DNA of 64,000 nt from Kappaphycus alvarezii (taxonomy: Eukaryota > Rhodophyta > Florideophyceae > Gigartinales > Solieriaceae). The position numbers and the translations under genes are program-made. Within the stretch, counting starts at the first letter, position 1, and each line of letters opens with the position of its first letter. The notes under the pieces were generated by a model that had not been told where the DNA came from, made no database searches, and worked only from the letters and a program-made list of their open reading frames with translations. The stretch lies in assembly GCA_002205965.3 (NCBI GenBank), contig NADL03000090.1, positions 1 through 64,000 of the forward strand, given 5' to 3'. Positions 47,701-59,714 of the stretch are shown in pieces.

Positions 47701-50700
47701 TATTTTCCTCTGTTCTGGAATTGTGCAGAAATCTTTTGATTCCATTGGGACCATTCACATAAAACTCTCATCCAAAAATATCAAAAACTCCAAAATCCAG
47801 GTCCTTTAAAAAGACGTTTTTCCCCTAACGTAGAAGAGTATTTCTCATGTCTTTGCAGCAACCAGAGGCTACTAATCGTCTTCTTGCACTTCAAATGGGA
47901 CACTTACTGAAATAGGCTCTTTACTCGACATATCCTGAACGGCAAAGTTAAACATATCTGCAGCTTTCTTGAAAATTTGTTTCTGCTTACATTCACCAGA
48001 AAAGGCGATTTTACTTTTTTTAATGCTTCTCTGATTTTCGAGAATATTTCATAGAATCTAAAAACTTTAGTCGCTTGAGAAATCCTTAAACTTCCCCTGA
48101 GGACCTTTCCAATCCCTACGAACATTTTCAAGTGCTCACGCATTCGCTGTGCATGCCCGAAATCTAAACTTTTTAAAAATTTGGGAAGAGCCCTCCCCTT
48201 TGTGAGATTGGGCTACTATTTCAACTTTTGGTGGTTGTGGCAAGGGAACATAGACCTGGGGTTTCTAGAAGTCCAAAGTTTTCCATCCAGAAAAATTTTC
48301 TGCCCTTTGCTGAGGGTTTGAAATACTTTATCACATCTAATTACTCGTACCTAACTGTTCTTATATATATCTAATCTATGTATGTATAAAATACTAATTT
48401 TATAATTCATTTTTATGAGAATCCATATTAGGACTAAGAACTCCTTTTCTTGCTGGGATCTGGGGTAACTTAGTGTGTAAATTATACGCAGTCGTCCATC
48501 AAGGATGTTCGGAAGTTAACTTATAGACTTTTCTATTCCAGTACTTGGATTTCTGAAGGACCAAGATCATTTTGCTAATTTCGTAAAATTTTTTATTTGG
48601 TATCTTTGCAGAATCTGAGTTGAATTGCCTGGCTTGTCCAGATGGGAAAAAGCTTCTCTGCCAATCGTTTTCTGTCATTTAATTCGAGGGAAGTCAGGTA
48701 ATTAATAATTTAGAGTAAGTTTTGTTTGGGTTTCAGACAGATCAAACATCGAGATGCAATGGGTGGAGTGAAAAATCTCTGATGTGCAGTTGTGCAGCTT
48801 CAAGGCTACATGGAAACCACTGATACACAAAAACAACTTGAATGTGCATGGAAAGGGCATTTTGATGTCTTTTCCCTCCAAAAAAGGGCTACTGTGATCA
48901 CTGAAATAGAGCTCCAACTCTCGGTCCTACCGGTTGCTGATACAGTTAACAACATATCAGACCTCCGTTCTTTCGCCTATTTTGGCTCATTAACACTTCT
49001 GAAGCCCCAATTTCTATAGAGTAGGTCCAAAGGCCTCCTGAAAAGCTGTCCAATGAAGAAGCAAAACCTCAGATTTCATTTCTTACACTAATAATAATAA
49101 TCCATGTGAAATTGAACTGATGCAGTTCTAAAGCTACAATCAGAAACGTTTATTGAGATTGGGTAATTGAAAATATTTTGTATGCAGAGTAAAAAGCCTA
49201 ACAGACGAAGGATACTTAGAATGAAAGTACTTTCTGTCAGAAAAGTGCCACATAAAATCTTCAGTGTCTGGATTTAAAACCACAACTGTCTGCACAGGGA
49301 GGTTGGATCGCTCTAATTTACTGCACGAGCAGACTCCTGTAGTTAAATTTCGTCAATGGTTGCTTTCAAGAATTAAAAGCTATAAAAAAAGATGCATCTT
49401 TGGCTGTTTCCCTACACCATCACCCAGTTTCGCTTACTGACAAGCGACGAATACAGAACTTTTCTCATCTCTACAATAAAGTGGTAAATTGTTTCTTCAA
49501 AACAAAGGACTGAGCTTGGCTAACTGATTTTTAGTACAAGAGCTGCTCTGAATTAATTGTTGACGTTGGCCCTGGAATTCAGATCAAGTTTCACGAACTG
49601 AACGCTTTATAAAATATATGGATCCCATGGTATTGGGGAACTTTGTTCGCCGAAATTTTTATTCTAAAAATTCAAGACTGGTAATTCTTCGATCTCATGG
49701 CACACAATGAAAGCAGCAGCCCTGGTAGGAGCTATAATTACTTTCTTAAAGTAGAAGTTAAGTTTTCTACTTTTCTTTTAGTTTAGATTCGATAAAATGT
49801 AGCTTTATTGAGCCTGGGAATTATATTGAATGATTAACTGTGCTCTTATTATTATCTATGTATTGAGGAGAGAACGTAATGGGTATCCACGATTGAAATT
49901 TGTATCATAATCAAGGAATTTTTTCTTTCATTGAAGAGCTTAACTACTTTATCGATGAAAAATGTCATGAGATAAGTAAGATGTATGCGCTCATTCTTTT
50001 AAGGGAATTACAAAGCATTGCCTAGAGTACTGATATGAAATAATTATGCGGCTCTATTTATCTCCAGATGAATAAAACCATAAAACTATTTTCTCTGTCT
50101 TTCTTATTTTAGCTTGAAGTTTTGATCCGACAGTAACTCTTTACTAATTCTTTGATGACGAAATCTTTTGCGTTTTATTTCATACTCAAGGCAATGCAGG
50201 AACTAATTATATATTTGATTGCACCGATAGTGGTTTTATGTAAAGAATTTGCTACATACAGTGCAACTTTTCTGTCTTGTTTACCGCTCCCAATGACCGT
50301 AGTTATATGAATTTACAATCACCATTAAAAGTCAATAGCAATACAATCAAGTAGAGAAGTAGATGAATAAAACTTTTATTACATGAGAAGGGCGAACCCT
50401 GTGGCGAGGGCAGTGCTGCGTATTCTTCGGAAGCAGGTGTTGCGAGAAATTTTCCATGAAGATCGTCCATCATTAGCGGCGATACTATGATCTCGTAGAT
50501 ATTTAACGCGCAGAGGTGTGAAGTACCATACCCAAAAATGTGGTGCGAAAACTAATTGTATTGCAGTTGAAATTTTAATTTTTTTATAATATTTTTTCTG
50601 AGAGCTTACTACATAGTAAGGGCAAGTACAATAATATACGTTACTTTACAGCGATGGCAACAAATATGCGACATTTGGTCCAAATTTAGCGGCGAAGAGA

Positions 50701-51600
50701 AACATTGAAGTTTCACTTCTTCTTGCCTGTACTGGGGCATTAACTTTAAAGAGCGTTTTAAGAAAGAGAACATAGGTTAAAATATAAAATATTTCCTGAG
50801 ATATCACCAATTGAGCTGAAAAGTATTCGCAATAAATATAGCCTCTTTTTGACTAAAGCTTCTGTTCCACACTATGGAATCTAATTAATGAAGCTAGAAG
50901 GGGCATAAAACTTACAATAATCATGTAAGGAACCCATGAGAGATGAGTGCCTGAATCAACCTTCTAAAGCTGGCCAAGAAATTACCAGAAACATTTGCCT
51001 TCCTCTTTCGCAAAGGGCCAGATGTTGGTCAACTATGCTCGATTCTTAAATATTTTAGTTATTTCAAAGAATCTTTGGCGACCGGGTGACTTAATGACTC
51101 GATTTGTTAAGACTATGAACCGATATGGAGTTAGAAAAAGTTCTAGACCCCCCAAAAACGCACTTAATCTATGTAACTGTGCGTAATTATAACACCATCT
51201 AAGGTATAAATCATCCTTGCTGGCTAGGCAAGATCATTGAAATTCCCTCTCAAGCCGTGCATCTTGTATATGCTACTTCAACAGCAATCTCATTTGTGAT
51301 ATAAAATCATATCGAGAATGTCAGTGATATAAAAGTACCATCAAGCCCTTTATTCTTGAGTACTGTAATAAGGAGAGAAAAGTTTGGGTTATTTCAATGC
51401 ATGGAAAATGTGGTCGATAATAAGTGACTTGTGGTGAGTCTAAGTGTACAAAAAGCTTCTGTTTCGATGCAAAAACTTATTTTTGGCTGATCAGATGGCT
51501 TATCTTACGGGTACAATGGTTTGCAGAAAGAGAATGAATGTTTTTCAATGCGAAAAAGTGGCAGGGAGATTTTCATGAACCTGGATTTTTCGCGGGCAAT
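41701..51600. other. AT-rich region without a recognisable gene
   Basis: About 10 kb with only short frames. I see a hairpin at 43808-43835 and a slightly GC-richer patch at 42.5-43.1 kb with no recognised product. A faint DDE-like string (FVRRNFYSKNSRLVILRSHG near 49.65 kb) is too weak to call. Confidence 0.5.
43808..43835. repeat. Inverted repeat, 11-bp arms with 6-bp loop
   Basis: AAATTGATCAC, AAAAAT, GTGATCAATTT. A perfect short hairpin in AT-rich DNA; it has no gene just upstream that would make it a terminator. Confidence 0.7.
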
Positions 51601-51639
51601 AAAATATGCCTTCGAAAATTTTAAAATATAAATTAAGGT

Positions 51640-51900
51640 GGAAAGAAGTACTGAAAGTCTATAGAAGACTATTTATTTTCTTTTTGAAAAGACCTTCAAG
51701 GTCAGTCGATTTTATGCAAGATTTTGCGCCATGTAATTGCTCCAGGATGTCCTATAGAGTAGTCTACAAGTACTTCTATTTCTTTACTAGAGTGGACTGC
51801 TTGCCGCCATGACCTTAATCTGATGGGTTTTGTTGTTATTTTTTTTGGTTATGGAAGCCTACGGCGAATTAAGTACAATTCGAAAGAGTGGAATTGCTTA
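51640..51900 (+). pseudogene. Tc1/mariner transposase fragment, broken
   Basis: The plus strand reads KVYRRLFIFF, then VDFMQDFAPCNCSR, then in another frame WTACRHDLNLMG and FFGYGSLRR. This matches the order of the second and third catalytic blocks of Tc1 transposases (QQDNAPCHxS ... WPAxSPDLNPIE ... W). The family Glu of the third block is lost. Heavily weathered; no inverted repeats found. Confidence 0.55.
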
Positions 51901-54211
51901 CTGAATAAAAGTTTAAAGCAGGGGAGAATATTGTGCCCATAATACGGACCAAGATGACGAAATCGATGCTGAAGGGCTTTTTGAGTTCTATGGACTAACA
52001 AAAAGAAGATTAAATACTAAAGGTTCGTATTAAACTCTCTACCGATTGTATACTCAATTTTATCGGGTATTGTAGCCATTTTTATTCCGAGGCTCTTCAC
52101 CATGGAAAAGCTTAAATTTTAATAACTTCTAAGAACTTTTAAACTTTTTTTCTGTGATAGAACGCCCTTATCAATTTATGGTCTTGTGCCAAAAAAGAAT
52201 TACCACTTTAGTATTCGTTTTCATAGCTCAAAGTAGATCAACTTTCTTTTATTTTTTCCACCAATGTACAAGTTTTGTAACTTCTCTTTTAGTGCTTCTG
52301 CACTGTAGAATTGAATTCAGAGAGTCGAGAGCTAGAGAAGAAGTAGATTGTCTTAGAGGAGTCGTGTCTTTGTTTGGACCGCGAAAAGGAATCAAGCCAG
52401 ATGTAAAGGTTGGATTTGATGTTGTTTGTTAGCAACCAGAGGCTGGCCCTGTACGAGAAGGGGTTTGAGCTTGAAAACAAGGAGAGACAGCAGAGTGTGA
52501 AGGATTGGAAGCGAATGGTCGTATTGCCATAATTGCTCCCGAAGAGGCTACAGTTGTCAATGATTTCTCGAGCGTAACTCTGAAAGCTGGCGTTCATTTG
52601 TTGCGAATTGCTCTCGCGCACCGATTCGCTGCGCTTGGACAAAGGCCACACGAGCTCGGCCAATGAAACTATTTTATGGTACTCGGTGATAGGTTTTATA
52701 AACTGACGTACTCTTCGAATCTTGGCGCGAGGCATCTGAATTATTTATTTTCTTGCCCTCCCTTTTTAATTCAATTCTTGAAATTGAATAGCAAAGTGGC
52801 AGAAATGTAGAGTAGAGAAATTGGAAAACGGCGCAAGTTAAGTAAAAGAGAAAATTCGTTCCTATACTGCATTTTTTTATATCTTCGCAGCTCCACTTAA
52901 CAAAAACGCGTATAGCACTTATTTCTGTATTACATGCAGATTGGTTCGTTCTTGCGGTTGAATGATGGAACCAGTTTAATGTGCTTGACTGAATGTGAAG
53001 CGCCATTGCGCATATGTTCTGAACGTTCGTGTCCGCCTGTTTCGCCCGCTTCCATGATATGGGGTGTGAAGCGCACACGAGAAGATCTAGGTTGACCTTT
53101 AGTTGAAACTTGGGTTAAGCTTGCCTGGATTAAGCCGGCTACTTCAAACCGGGGCTAACCACGTTTATATAGAAATGTGAATGACTAATTGTCGAAGTGA
53201 AATGCAATCGAATGACAGCATATGCAAAGGTTTTCCTGTAAAACAGCCCTGAAGCTATCGTAAATAGCGCTGATGGAACCTGTAGTCTGCATAAGTGACT
53301 AATCTGACAAGATGTAAGATTACATTATATTGGTCCAGAGGGCATAGGATAGCAAGGCGACTTCTGATTGGTAAGCCAGTGATAAAATATCCCAGTGTTC
53401 ACCTTGTCCGTAACTATTCCAAGTGCACCAATAGGGTCAGACTCTGTTTCAACAGCTGTGAGGAAAAGCTTAATGACAGGAAAGTGCTTAGTAGCCATAG
53501 TTATAAGGTTACCGTTGGTTTGAATCTACAGTATATAGATATCCATAGAAACCGTTATGTATTCGATTGGTTTTGAAAAAGCTGCTGTCGCGGTGCACCC
53601 TTAGGCATCCACTGGACATGAGACAGAATAGGGTGACGTCTCATAAAAGGATAATTAGACACTCTTTTCATGTTATATAACGCAAGTAAAACCAGTAAGG
53701 GGCTATAGAAAAATAACTAAAACCAAATTTTACTTTGACTCCAGAAATTCACACTAATTCGATTCACCTTTGCATCATACTTAAGTTCGATGTGGTTCTT
53801 TCGACGTAAATGATCCATAAAGCAACATAATTTTGTGCTCGCGTGACAGATATAAATATCGCCAAGGCCATCGTCAAGGAAAGGAGAGCAAAGAAGTTTC
53901 GACTTACTGATCTTACAGACCCGATAGTTACCCCATTAAGATGCTTTGTTTTACCCACAATTACTTGAATTTTAATTCAACCTTGGGATACAATACCTGC
54001 AACAGGATCCAATAACGTATCATCATCCCTTTTTCTACGCAATTACATGCTCGACGAGATATAGAATCAAACTTGTTTCCAATGATTTCATCACGAAGAA
54101 CCTCATAAAAATAGACTGTGATAATGAGAGTCTTGGCACGATAAAATGCTTTTTAAGTAAGAATTGATCAACTACTATGATCACTAGAAGAGAGGAATTG
54201 ACCATGAACGA
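51901..54211. other. AT-rich region without a recognisable gene
   Basis: Short frames on both strands. The frame at 52289-52735 (-) is the longest and has no recognised domain. The C-terminal end of the adjacent piggyBac relic may reach in from the right. Confidence 0.45.
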
Positions 54212-55306
54212 TCAATATTTCACTTCCAATTTCTTCTTAGTTCCATGATTCTCTTTCCTGCATCTGGTGTGACCATCAACTTGATAGCACACTTCATAGT
54301 ACCTCTCCATAACATATGTAACCGCAATATAGAATTCCCCCTTCTTTGTTTCGCCCTTCAGAGTTCTCCATCTTTTCTTGCATCTTTTCTTGCAGATTGG
54401 GTCTCTTGACTGGTTGCATGGCAACTGCGTATTAAATAAATTTGTTCTCTATCTATCTACAAAACATTCATTGAAGTTTTGATGGTGTTCGAATTCTTGG
54501 AGGCCATTGAGATATGATCTCGGTGCTCCATGAGCTCCTATAAGGACAAATGTTGCATAGAAAATTCCTTGGATGCATTTGAACTACACGAATTAATCTC
54601 GTTTTATGTCTCATCAAGACTTTGGCGGTTGAAACCGATGGAAAATATGAGTCTCCGCATGCGAATCGGTCCGTCTCCACCCACGGTTGAACAAAGTGAA
54701 CGGTAAGAACAGTAGTGTAAGAGAGTTCTTTTGTGAAGATTCGCCGAATATGACCTGTTTTCGTCATGACAAGCTCCATGCTCAACAATATTCCAGACTG
54801 TAAACACGCCGAATCCTTCAATTTGCGGCCACTTTTGGGCTCTATTTCATACAAAACATAATGAAGTAGTCCTTTCTTGATTCAATCCCCGCCAAGACCG
54901 TACCCCCTGCTGATACTTTCATCTACGCAGATCTGAGAAAGATAGCGTGACACAATACAATGGTCATTGATATCCATCATAAATCTACTCCCCAGAGACC
55001 ATTTCTGTCATCCGGAGGCCTTTTCTTCCTTTCAAAAGTTTGACTGAAGCAAATGTTCCCGATAATCAGCTCAAATATCCTACGTGACAATATATTTGCA
55101 AAGCTTGGTCCTGAAATATACTTTGATCCTTCCTTATTCCAGACCTCACGGCGTCTTGGTAATGTAAACTTTTTCATTATGACGAGAACTCCAAAGAATT
55201 CAATATCTCCCTTGACGAAACAGGCTGAATTCCAATGGCACCTAATCGCTTTTTTAAAGTTTTCACACAAAATTGAGGTGCAGGGGGGGTATCCTTCATA
55301 AAACAT
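54212..55306 (-). pseudogene. piggyBac-like transposase relic
   Basis: In the minus direction 55306-54977 has IEFFGVLVIMKKF, EGSKYISGPSFANILSRRIF and FELIIGNICF, the N-terminal part of the piggyBac DDE region. 54854-54468 has KLKDSACLQSGILLSMELVM, ELSYTTVLTVHFVQPW and DRFACGDSYFPSVSTAKVLM (catalytic Asp block). 54424-54212 has a Cys/Lys-rich tail (DPICKKRCKKRW ... VCYQVDGHTRCRKENH), reminiscent of the C-terminal Cys-rich domain. The parts lie in different frames with gaps, so it is inactive. Ends not identified. Confidence 0.7.
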
Positions 55307-55673
55307 TCAAATAGCTATTACTTTTGCTTAGCAAGACCATGTGAAACATTATTACTAGAGTAGCTAATTACTTTCTTTTTTTCGGAAACATTGTCATTAA
55401 TAGGTGTGAACACTTCCTAATTGGTCCACATACGCTCGTGAGCAATTGTAGTTGCATTTGATTGATAGACCATTGCATCATACGAATTCTCACCTAGACG
55501 GAGACGATGGTGAAGCACCTGAATCCTGATTTTCGCGTTTATTAAGGCACAATATGGCAGGACTCCGTCATACAAATTAACTTTCCTCATTCTAATTATT
55601 AATGCACTCTACGGCACTGTACTGTACTATACTACACTGAAAAAATATTCGCTATAAATGAGTTAGGTAAATA
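55307..55673. other. No gene
   Basis: AT-rich, with a short TACTG-like cluster near 55614-55635, just before the left end of the Tc1 element. Confidence 0.5.
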
Positions 55674-56121
55674 CTGTGCACTCCGCGAAGTATTATTAGG
55701 ACCAACGCTACTATATACTGTACCTCTAAGTAGCGAAAAATATATAAAAAAGGCCTTCGTCGCATGTATAAAGAAGTGCATTCAATAGTGATATGATATT
55801 CACTTAATTTCAATTATCCAGTATAAAGCGAGTACAGGAACGAAGGCCAATTAGAACTGTGATTTCAGACGAAAAAATAATAGGACCAAGCAAAAACCTG
55901 CGTTTATTATTTAAATCTTATCAGTAATAGGCGCAATTTCTTTTTTTCAAATATGTCTATGCAGCGATGCGACATGGACTGAAAAAGCCTTTCTAAAGTG
56001 TGCCGGTCAACTCGGGAACATGGGTCATTAATTTACTCTTACAAATCCTCCAGAGTATGGAACTGATGGATATTTTGTATACTGCCCTTGCGAAAATGCC
56101 CTAGACGTTCTCAATGGGGTC

Positions 56122-56682
56122 TCAATCGGGCGATTTTGGTAGACCAGGGTAGTGTGTATATATCATTACGACTGACCAGGATCTCGTGTAGTCACTTCTA
56201 AGAGTGGCAGTGTTGTCTTGCTGCAGAATAAAGTTATCTCCTACTTCAATCTCTGCAAATGGTAATATAGCAGCGCCCGGAACGTCACAATAAAGTTTGG
56301 AATCCTGTTTTTCAAGAATAGTCGCGAGCTGGAAAACACCATTGTGAGAAATAGCCCTCCAAACCATAAGTGATTTCCCCCATTGGTGCTGATTAAAGGA
56401 AAACTCTGGTTCTTTCCTCAAATCACGCCAATAATAGGTAAATTCATCTAGCCCATACAGATTAATTTTCCTCTGATCTGTAAATATAACATTCTTCGAA
56501 TCAGAGGGAGACCAAGTGACGTGATTCTTTGCCCATTCAACACGTGCCTTTTTTTGATCAACTGTCATCGCGGGAAAGTTTTCTTCTTCTTGTGGATCAT
56601 ATGACCACTTCCTGGCAGTAGGGTAATTACGGTAGACGAATTTCGTTCCTTTTTTCGCAGTTGTCGGTTCCAGATTGAACAC
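56122..56682 (-). pseudogene. Tc1/mariner transposase, catalytic part
   Basis: Minus strand: KKARVEWAKNHVTWSPSD, NVIFTDQRKINLYG (first catalytic Asp; the usual FTDE here reads FTDQ), YYWRDLRKEPEFSF, SLMVWRAISHNGVFQLA and NFILQQDNTATLRS (second Asp). The third block follows as SPD, stop, DPIENV, stop, GIFARAVY, so the SPDLNPIENVW motif carries two stops. Inactive. It was one gene with the fragment at 59153-59398 before the Harbinger insertion. Confidence 0.85.
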
Positions 56683-56830
56683 GTGTAAATTCTATACGTT
56701 ACATGCAAAAAACCCGTCGCGAAAACAGTCATGTCTACGAAACTCATTTCGAACGCTGGCGAGTGCGGAGATCCGCTGTTGCAGACATCTTTTCCCTCGC
56801 AGTTGTCTACACCGAACCGAACCACAGAAT

Positions 56831-57733
56831 ATGGCTCACCCTACCACGCCCGATCTACTCCAAGCTAGGCAACCTACTACCCCCGTTCAATCCGACGTGA
56901 ACACAAACCAAGAACTTCCTGCTCTTGTGACAAGAACCACGGCAACGCTGTCTACTGCACTCCCAACTCTTGGCTCAAAGCCGCCCAAAGGTAAGCGAAA
57001 ATTTAGCTTCAGCGACTCAGCACATGGAAGAGAGAAAGGGTACTTAAAGCTGCTACTTCTACAGTCTGTTCGTGAACACAACGCACACTGCGCTGCTCAT
57101 GGCGAGCTGGACAGAAAATTTCAGTGCGTTCTTGAAACCTTTGTCTCAAATCTTCCGCCCACCCTCTGGGAAGGAATTCAAAAACCCAGCGTTAAAACTC
57201 TACGAGACAAGTATTGTGGCATGGTTAAAGATCGTAAAGCTGTAATAGCGAAAAACAGTGTCGCGTCTGGAATTGTTGAAGACTGTATTGAGGTTGATCT
57301 TCTTTTGTACGACCTTATTCACGAACGCGAAGATATGGATCTACAACGGAAGCGCGACAGAGATGAGATGGATACAAGGGAGGAATTTCTCGTTGCTGCT
57401 GGGGAGGCAATCAGGAACCAGGCTACTTCCCGCCAGTCCAAACGATCATCCACGACAAGTGAAGTTGGCGCCGAAGTACTTGCCGAATCGGCTAATGCTA
57501 CTCACAAAAAGCAGCGTGTTGACGATATGGGAATGGAAGAGTGGCACAAGAGGATTGCGAAAGAGCTGGAAGCAAAGCGTTCAGCAGAAAAGCGTGCCTT
57601 GGATCTTCGTGAGAAAGAATTTCAACTTCAGAAGGAGAGGTGGGAGGAGGAAAAACAGGAAAGGGAGCAAAAACGTGGAGAAAGCTCTGCGCAGTTGCAA
57701 TTACTCAACGCCCTTATCAACAAACTAGGCTAA
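56831..57733 (+). CDS. Myb/SANT-like partner protein of Harbinger element, intact
   Basis: An uninterrupted 300-residue frame from MAHPTTPDLLQARQ to the stop at 57733. I chose the ATG at 56831 because the frame upstream crosses the element's left end. A Thr/Pro-rich start is followed by a Myb/SANT-like DNA-binding region at about residues 60-130 (LLLLQSVREHNAHCAAHGEL, LWEGIQKPSVKTLRDKY). Then comes an acidic helix (LLLYDLIHEREDMDLQRKRD) and a long C-terminal coiled coil rich in Lys/Glu/Arg. In PIF/Harbinger elements this protein is thought to bind near the ends and help the transposase. It is preserved although the partner transposase is damaged. Confidence 0.8.
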   Translation: MAHPTTPDLLQARQPTTPVQSDVNTNQELPALVTRTTATLSTALPTLGSKPPKGKRKFSFSDSAHGREKGYLKLLLLQSVREHNAHCAAHGELDRKFQCVLETFVSNLPPTLWEGIQKPSVKTLRDKYCGMVKDRKAVIAKNSVASGIVEDCIEVDLLLYDLIHEREDMDLQRKRDRDEMDTREEFLVAAGEAIRNQATSRQSKRSSTTSEVGAEVLAESANATHKKQRVDDMGMEEWHKRIAKELEAKRSAEKRALDLREKEFQLQKERWEEEKQEREQKRGESSAQLQLLNALINKLG

Positions 57734-57902
57734 CAGTTGTGCACTGCCTTACGACATTTATTGATAGTTCAGGTACTTTTGCAAAGATGGAGCTTTGATT
57801 CCGAACTTTTCAACAACTTGTCCTCTCTTGTAAAGGCAAGACTGAAAGTTTAGTAAAATGGCACATGCTTTGTAAAGAAGAGAGATCGTGTCTTTCCTTA
57901 CT

Positions 57903-58731
57903 TTAAGATTCCGAGCGAAATCTTGTCCAGTACTGCTTAAGTTCTTTGTAATTATGTTCAACTGCAACGCGTACGGCGCTCATTGCTTTGTTGAACACTT
58001 GTTGGTCTGGAGTTGCCAGATCATGATAGTACGGGCGCTGCATCCAAGGTCGTAGCAGATAAGCTGAATAACCATATATGTAATACTGTAACCCGTCAAT
58101 CAGCAAGTGTCCTTCTAAAATGGCCTCCCAGTTACTTTGACGATAAAGCGTCAAATCGTGACGTCTTCCGACCTCTGGGCCGTAGAGTGCAAAGATGAGA
58201 CCATCTGGGGTTGTAATCGTTTGGTAAATGAGGCAGTGAAAACGTTTATGCCCGGAGTAGCAACTTCGTTGACGACTACCATGTCCCCCTGGTCTGGTCA
58301 TTCTTATTTTGCTGCAATCTATAAAACCTACGCAGTTTGGTAAAGGTGCTCCCGTTTCACGGATCCTTCGCGTAAAGTTCAGCTCGTTGTTGGAGCATGA
58401 AGCTACGAAGTTCCAAGAGGTAATCGTATTTCGTGGTGAATAGCTCCAGCTGTTCCCAGAAAACTTCGCACATGTGTGACGAAAACATACCAAACTTTGT
58501 CTCTACATCACACCATCGTGCGGTAGTCGCAAGCCGTTGTGGAAAAATGCATGTAGCTGTTAGATGATGACAGCGATATTGGTTCCGCCCTGTTACTCCA
58601 TTCCAATCTATCATTCCAGAAATTCGGCCGACATCTGCTTTCTTGAACCTGAAGTCCTGGAGGCATCGATGCTCGGAAAAGGCGTTCAAGTTAAAAAAGG
58701 TAGATCTGACAGCTCTCGTGCGATGGAGCAT
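57903..58731 (-). pseudogene. PIF/Harbinger transposase, broken
   Basis: Minus strand: N-terminal part QDFRFKKADVGRISGMIDW and EVFWEQLELF (58731-58357). After a frame change near 58.4 kb the catalytic part follows: NCVGFIDCSKIRMTRPGG (first Asp), YSGHKRFHCLIYQTITTPDG, ALYGPEVGRRHDLTLYRQS, YYIYGYSAYLLRPW and AVRVAVEHNYKELKQYW (Glu kept). The second catalytic Asp, normally in GDSAY, is Tyr here (codon TAT at 58068-58070), a single G to T change. So it is inactive even apart from the frameshift. It is a different lineage from the 8.6-kb copy. Confidence 0.85.
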
Positions 58732-59152
58732 TTTCTGAACGTTCAGGTGCTCTTTAGTACCTGTTGCGTAGCAGATAGTACGACTTGTTCAGGTAGATCG
58801 AGGAGGAGGGCTTCCATGACTATAATTTTCCAGACATTCTGGCGATATCGATATTTCGAGATAAGGAAATCTGAGATTCGCATGGATGTTGTGTGTGGTC
58901 CAGGGTAGGTTGATGTCAATAGGACTTGTCGTATGGCTTTTAACATCAAAACCAGTGGTGTAGAATTTCGCGAACCGTAAAATGATTTTCAGACGAATTT
59001 CGTGGTAATCTCTTCTTAAAAAACACACGAGAAAAGCTACGAAATTCGTCTACCGTAATTCCTCTAGTATCAGCTACACTCATCTTACTGAAATTAACAA
59101 ATACAGGTTTGTTTGCAGTTCGTTAGCAGTGTTAATGCCGGTAGAGGCATGC

Positions 59153-59398
59153 CTAAAAAGTGCCCGGAGTTGGGCACTTGATGATTTTTTTTATCGAGGA
59201 CCTGCTTTTTTTCCTTTCCAGCATTACTTGAGAAACAATAAAGTTATGCACGGTATTTTTGCAGCACTTGAGAATCTCAGCAATTTTTCTCTCGAGTTTC
59301 ATTTTGTGAAATAAAGCGAGAGCCGCTCCTTTTCCTTGTTCTGCCACTGTTTTTCCCCGGCCCATGGTTGGCTGTTTCTGCTGATTTTCTTTGGCCAT
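59153..59398 (-). pseudogene. Tc1/mariner transposase, N-terminal DNA-binding part
   Basis: MGRGKTVAEQGKGAALALF (Met near 59362) followed by KLERKIAEILKCCKNTVHNF is the helix-turn-helix start typical of Tc1 transposases (compare MPRGSQLNDSERSQVSALKQ in the next element). It ends just before the Harbinger insertion, and the rest of the gene lies at 56682-56122. Confidence 0.75.
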
Positions 59399-59714
59399 AT
59401 TTTGCCCCCAAAGTATTCAGTAAAGAATCAAGCCCATTTCATATTGTATGGTAATGTGATCTGGGCCCTGAAGTTGGTTTTCAGAGTTGGTCAAAAGAAT
59501 GTTTCGTGCGAAAATAATAACAGGTCCAAGAAAATAGGGTAATTAGGTGGCATAGATGTAAGACAAGTGTTCATTTTCGGTGTTCATTTAGTTTCTATTG
59601 ACAGCTCAATTGTTCTCGAATAACATCCTAGCCCAGTAGCGTTCCGTTGGCACTGTGGCTCAAATTCAAGGCTTGGTCCTAATATTATTGCAGGGAGTGA
59701 ACAGTACTCTGCGC

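Larger units (their letters stand above)
56702..59120. mobile_element. PIF/Harbinger-like DNA transposon nested in a Tc1 element
   Basis: It interrupts the Tc1 transposase gene. The flanks carry the same CGTTA (56697-56701 and 59121-59125), containing the 3-bp TTA typical of Harbinger target duplications. Short imperfect inverted ends match as TGCAAA-AAACCCGT (left) and TGCAAACAAACCTGT (right, read inward). Two convergent genes lie inside: an intact Myb-like ORF (+) and a broken transposase (-). The exact end bases are uncertain by a few positions. Confidence 0.75.
55674..59704 (-). mobile_element. Tc1/mariner element split by a nested Harbinger insertion
   Basis: The ends are imperfect inverted repeats of about 34 bp: CTGTGCACTCC ... 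TATTAGGACCAA at 55674 and its counterpart CTGTTCACTCC ... TATTAGGACCAA read inward from 59704, about three quarters identical. Each is flanked by TA (55672-55673 and 59705-59706). Removing the inner 2419-bp Harbinger element leaves about 1.6 kb, the same size as the Tc1 element at 60342-61990. The transposase N-terminus (59398-59153) and core (56682-56122) lie on either side of the insertion. Another AATAATAGGACCAAG copy lies inside the left end at about 55877. Confidence 0.8.

Noticed and set aside
49560-49740. A string (FVRRNFYSKNSRLVILRSHG) that looks a little like the second catalytic block of pogo-type transposases
   Set aside because: The Asp of that block is missing and no neighbouring block is recognisable.
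59500-59520. AATAATAACAGGTCCAAG, similar to the inner repeat of the Tc1 element at 55.88 kb
   Set aside because: It has the wrong orientation for an inner inverted repeat of the right end, so I did not call IR/DR ends for that element.
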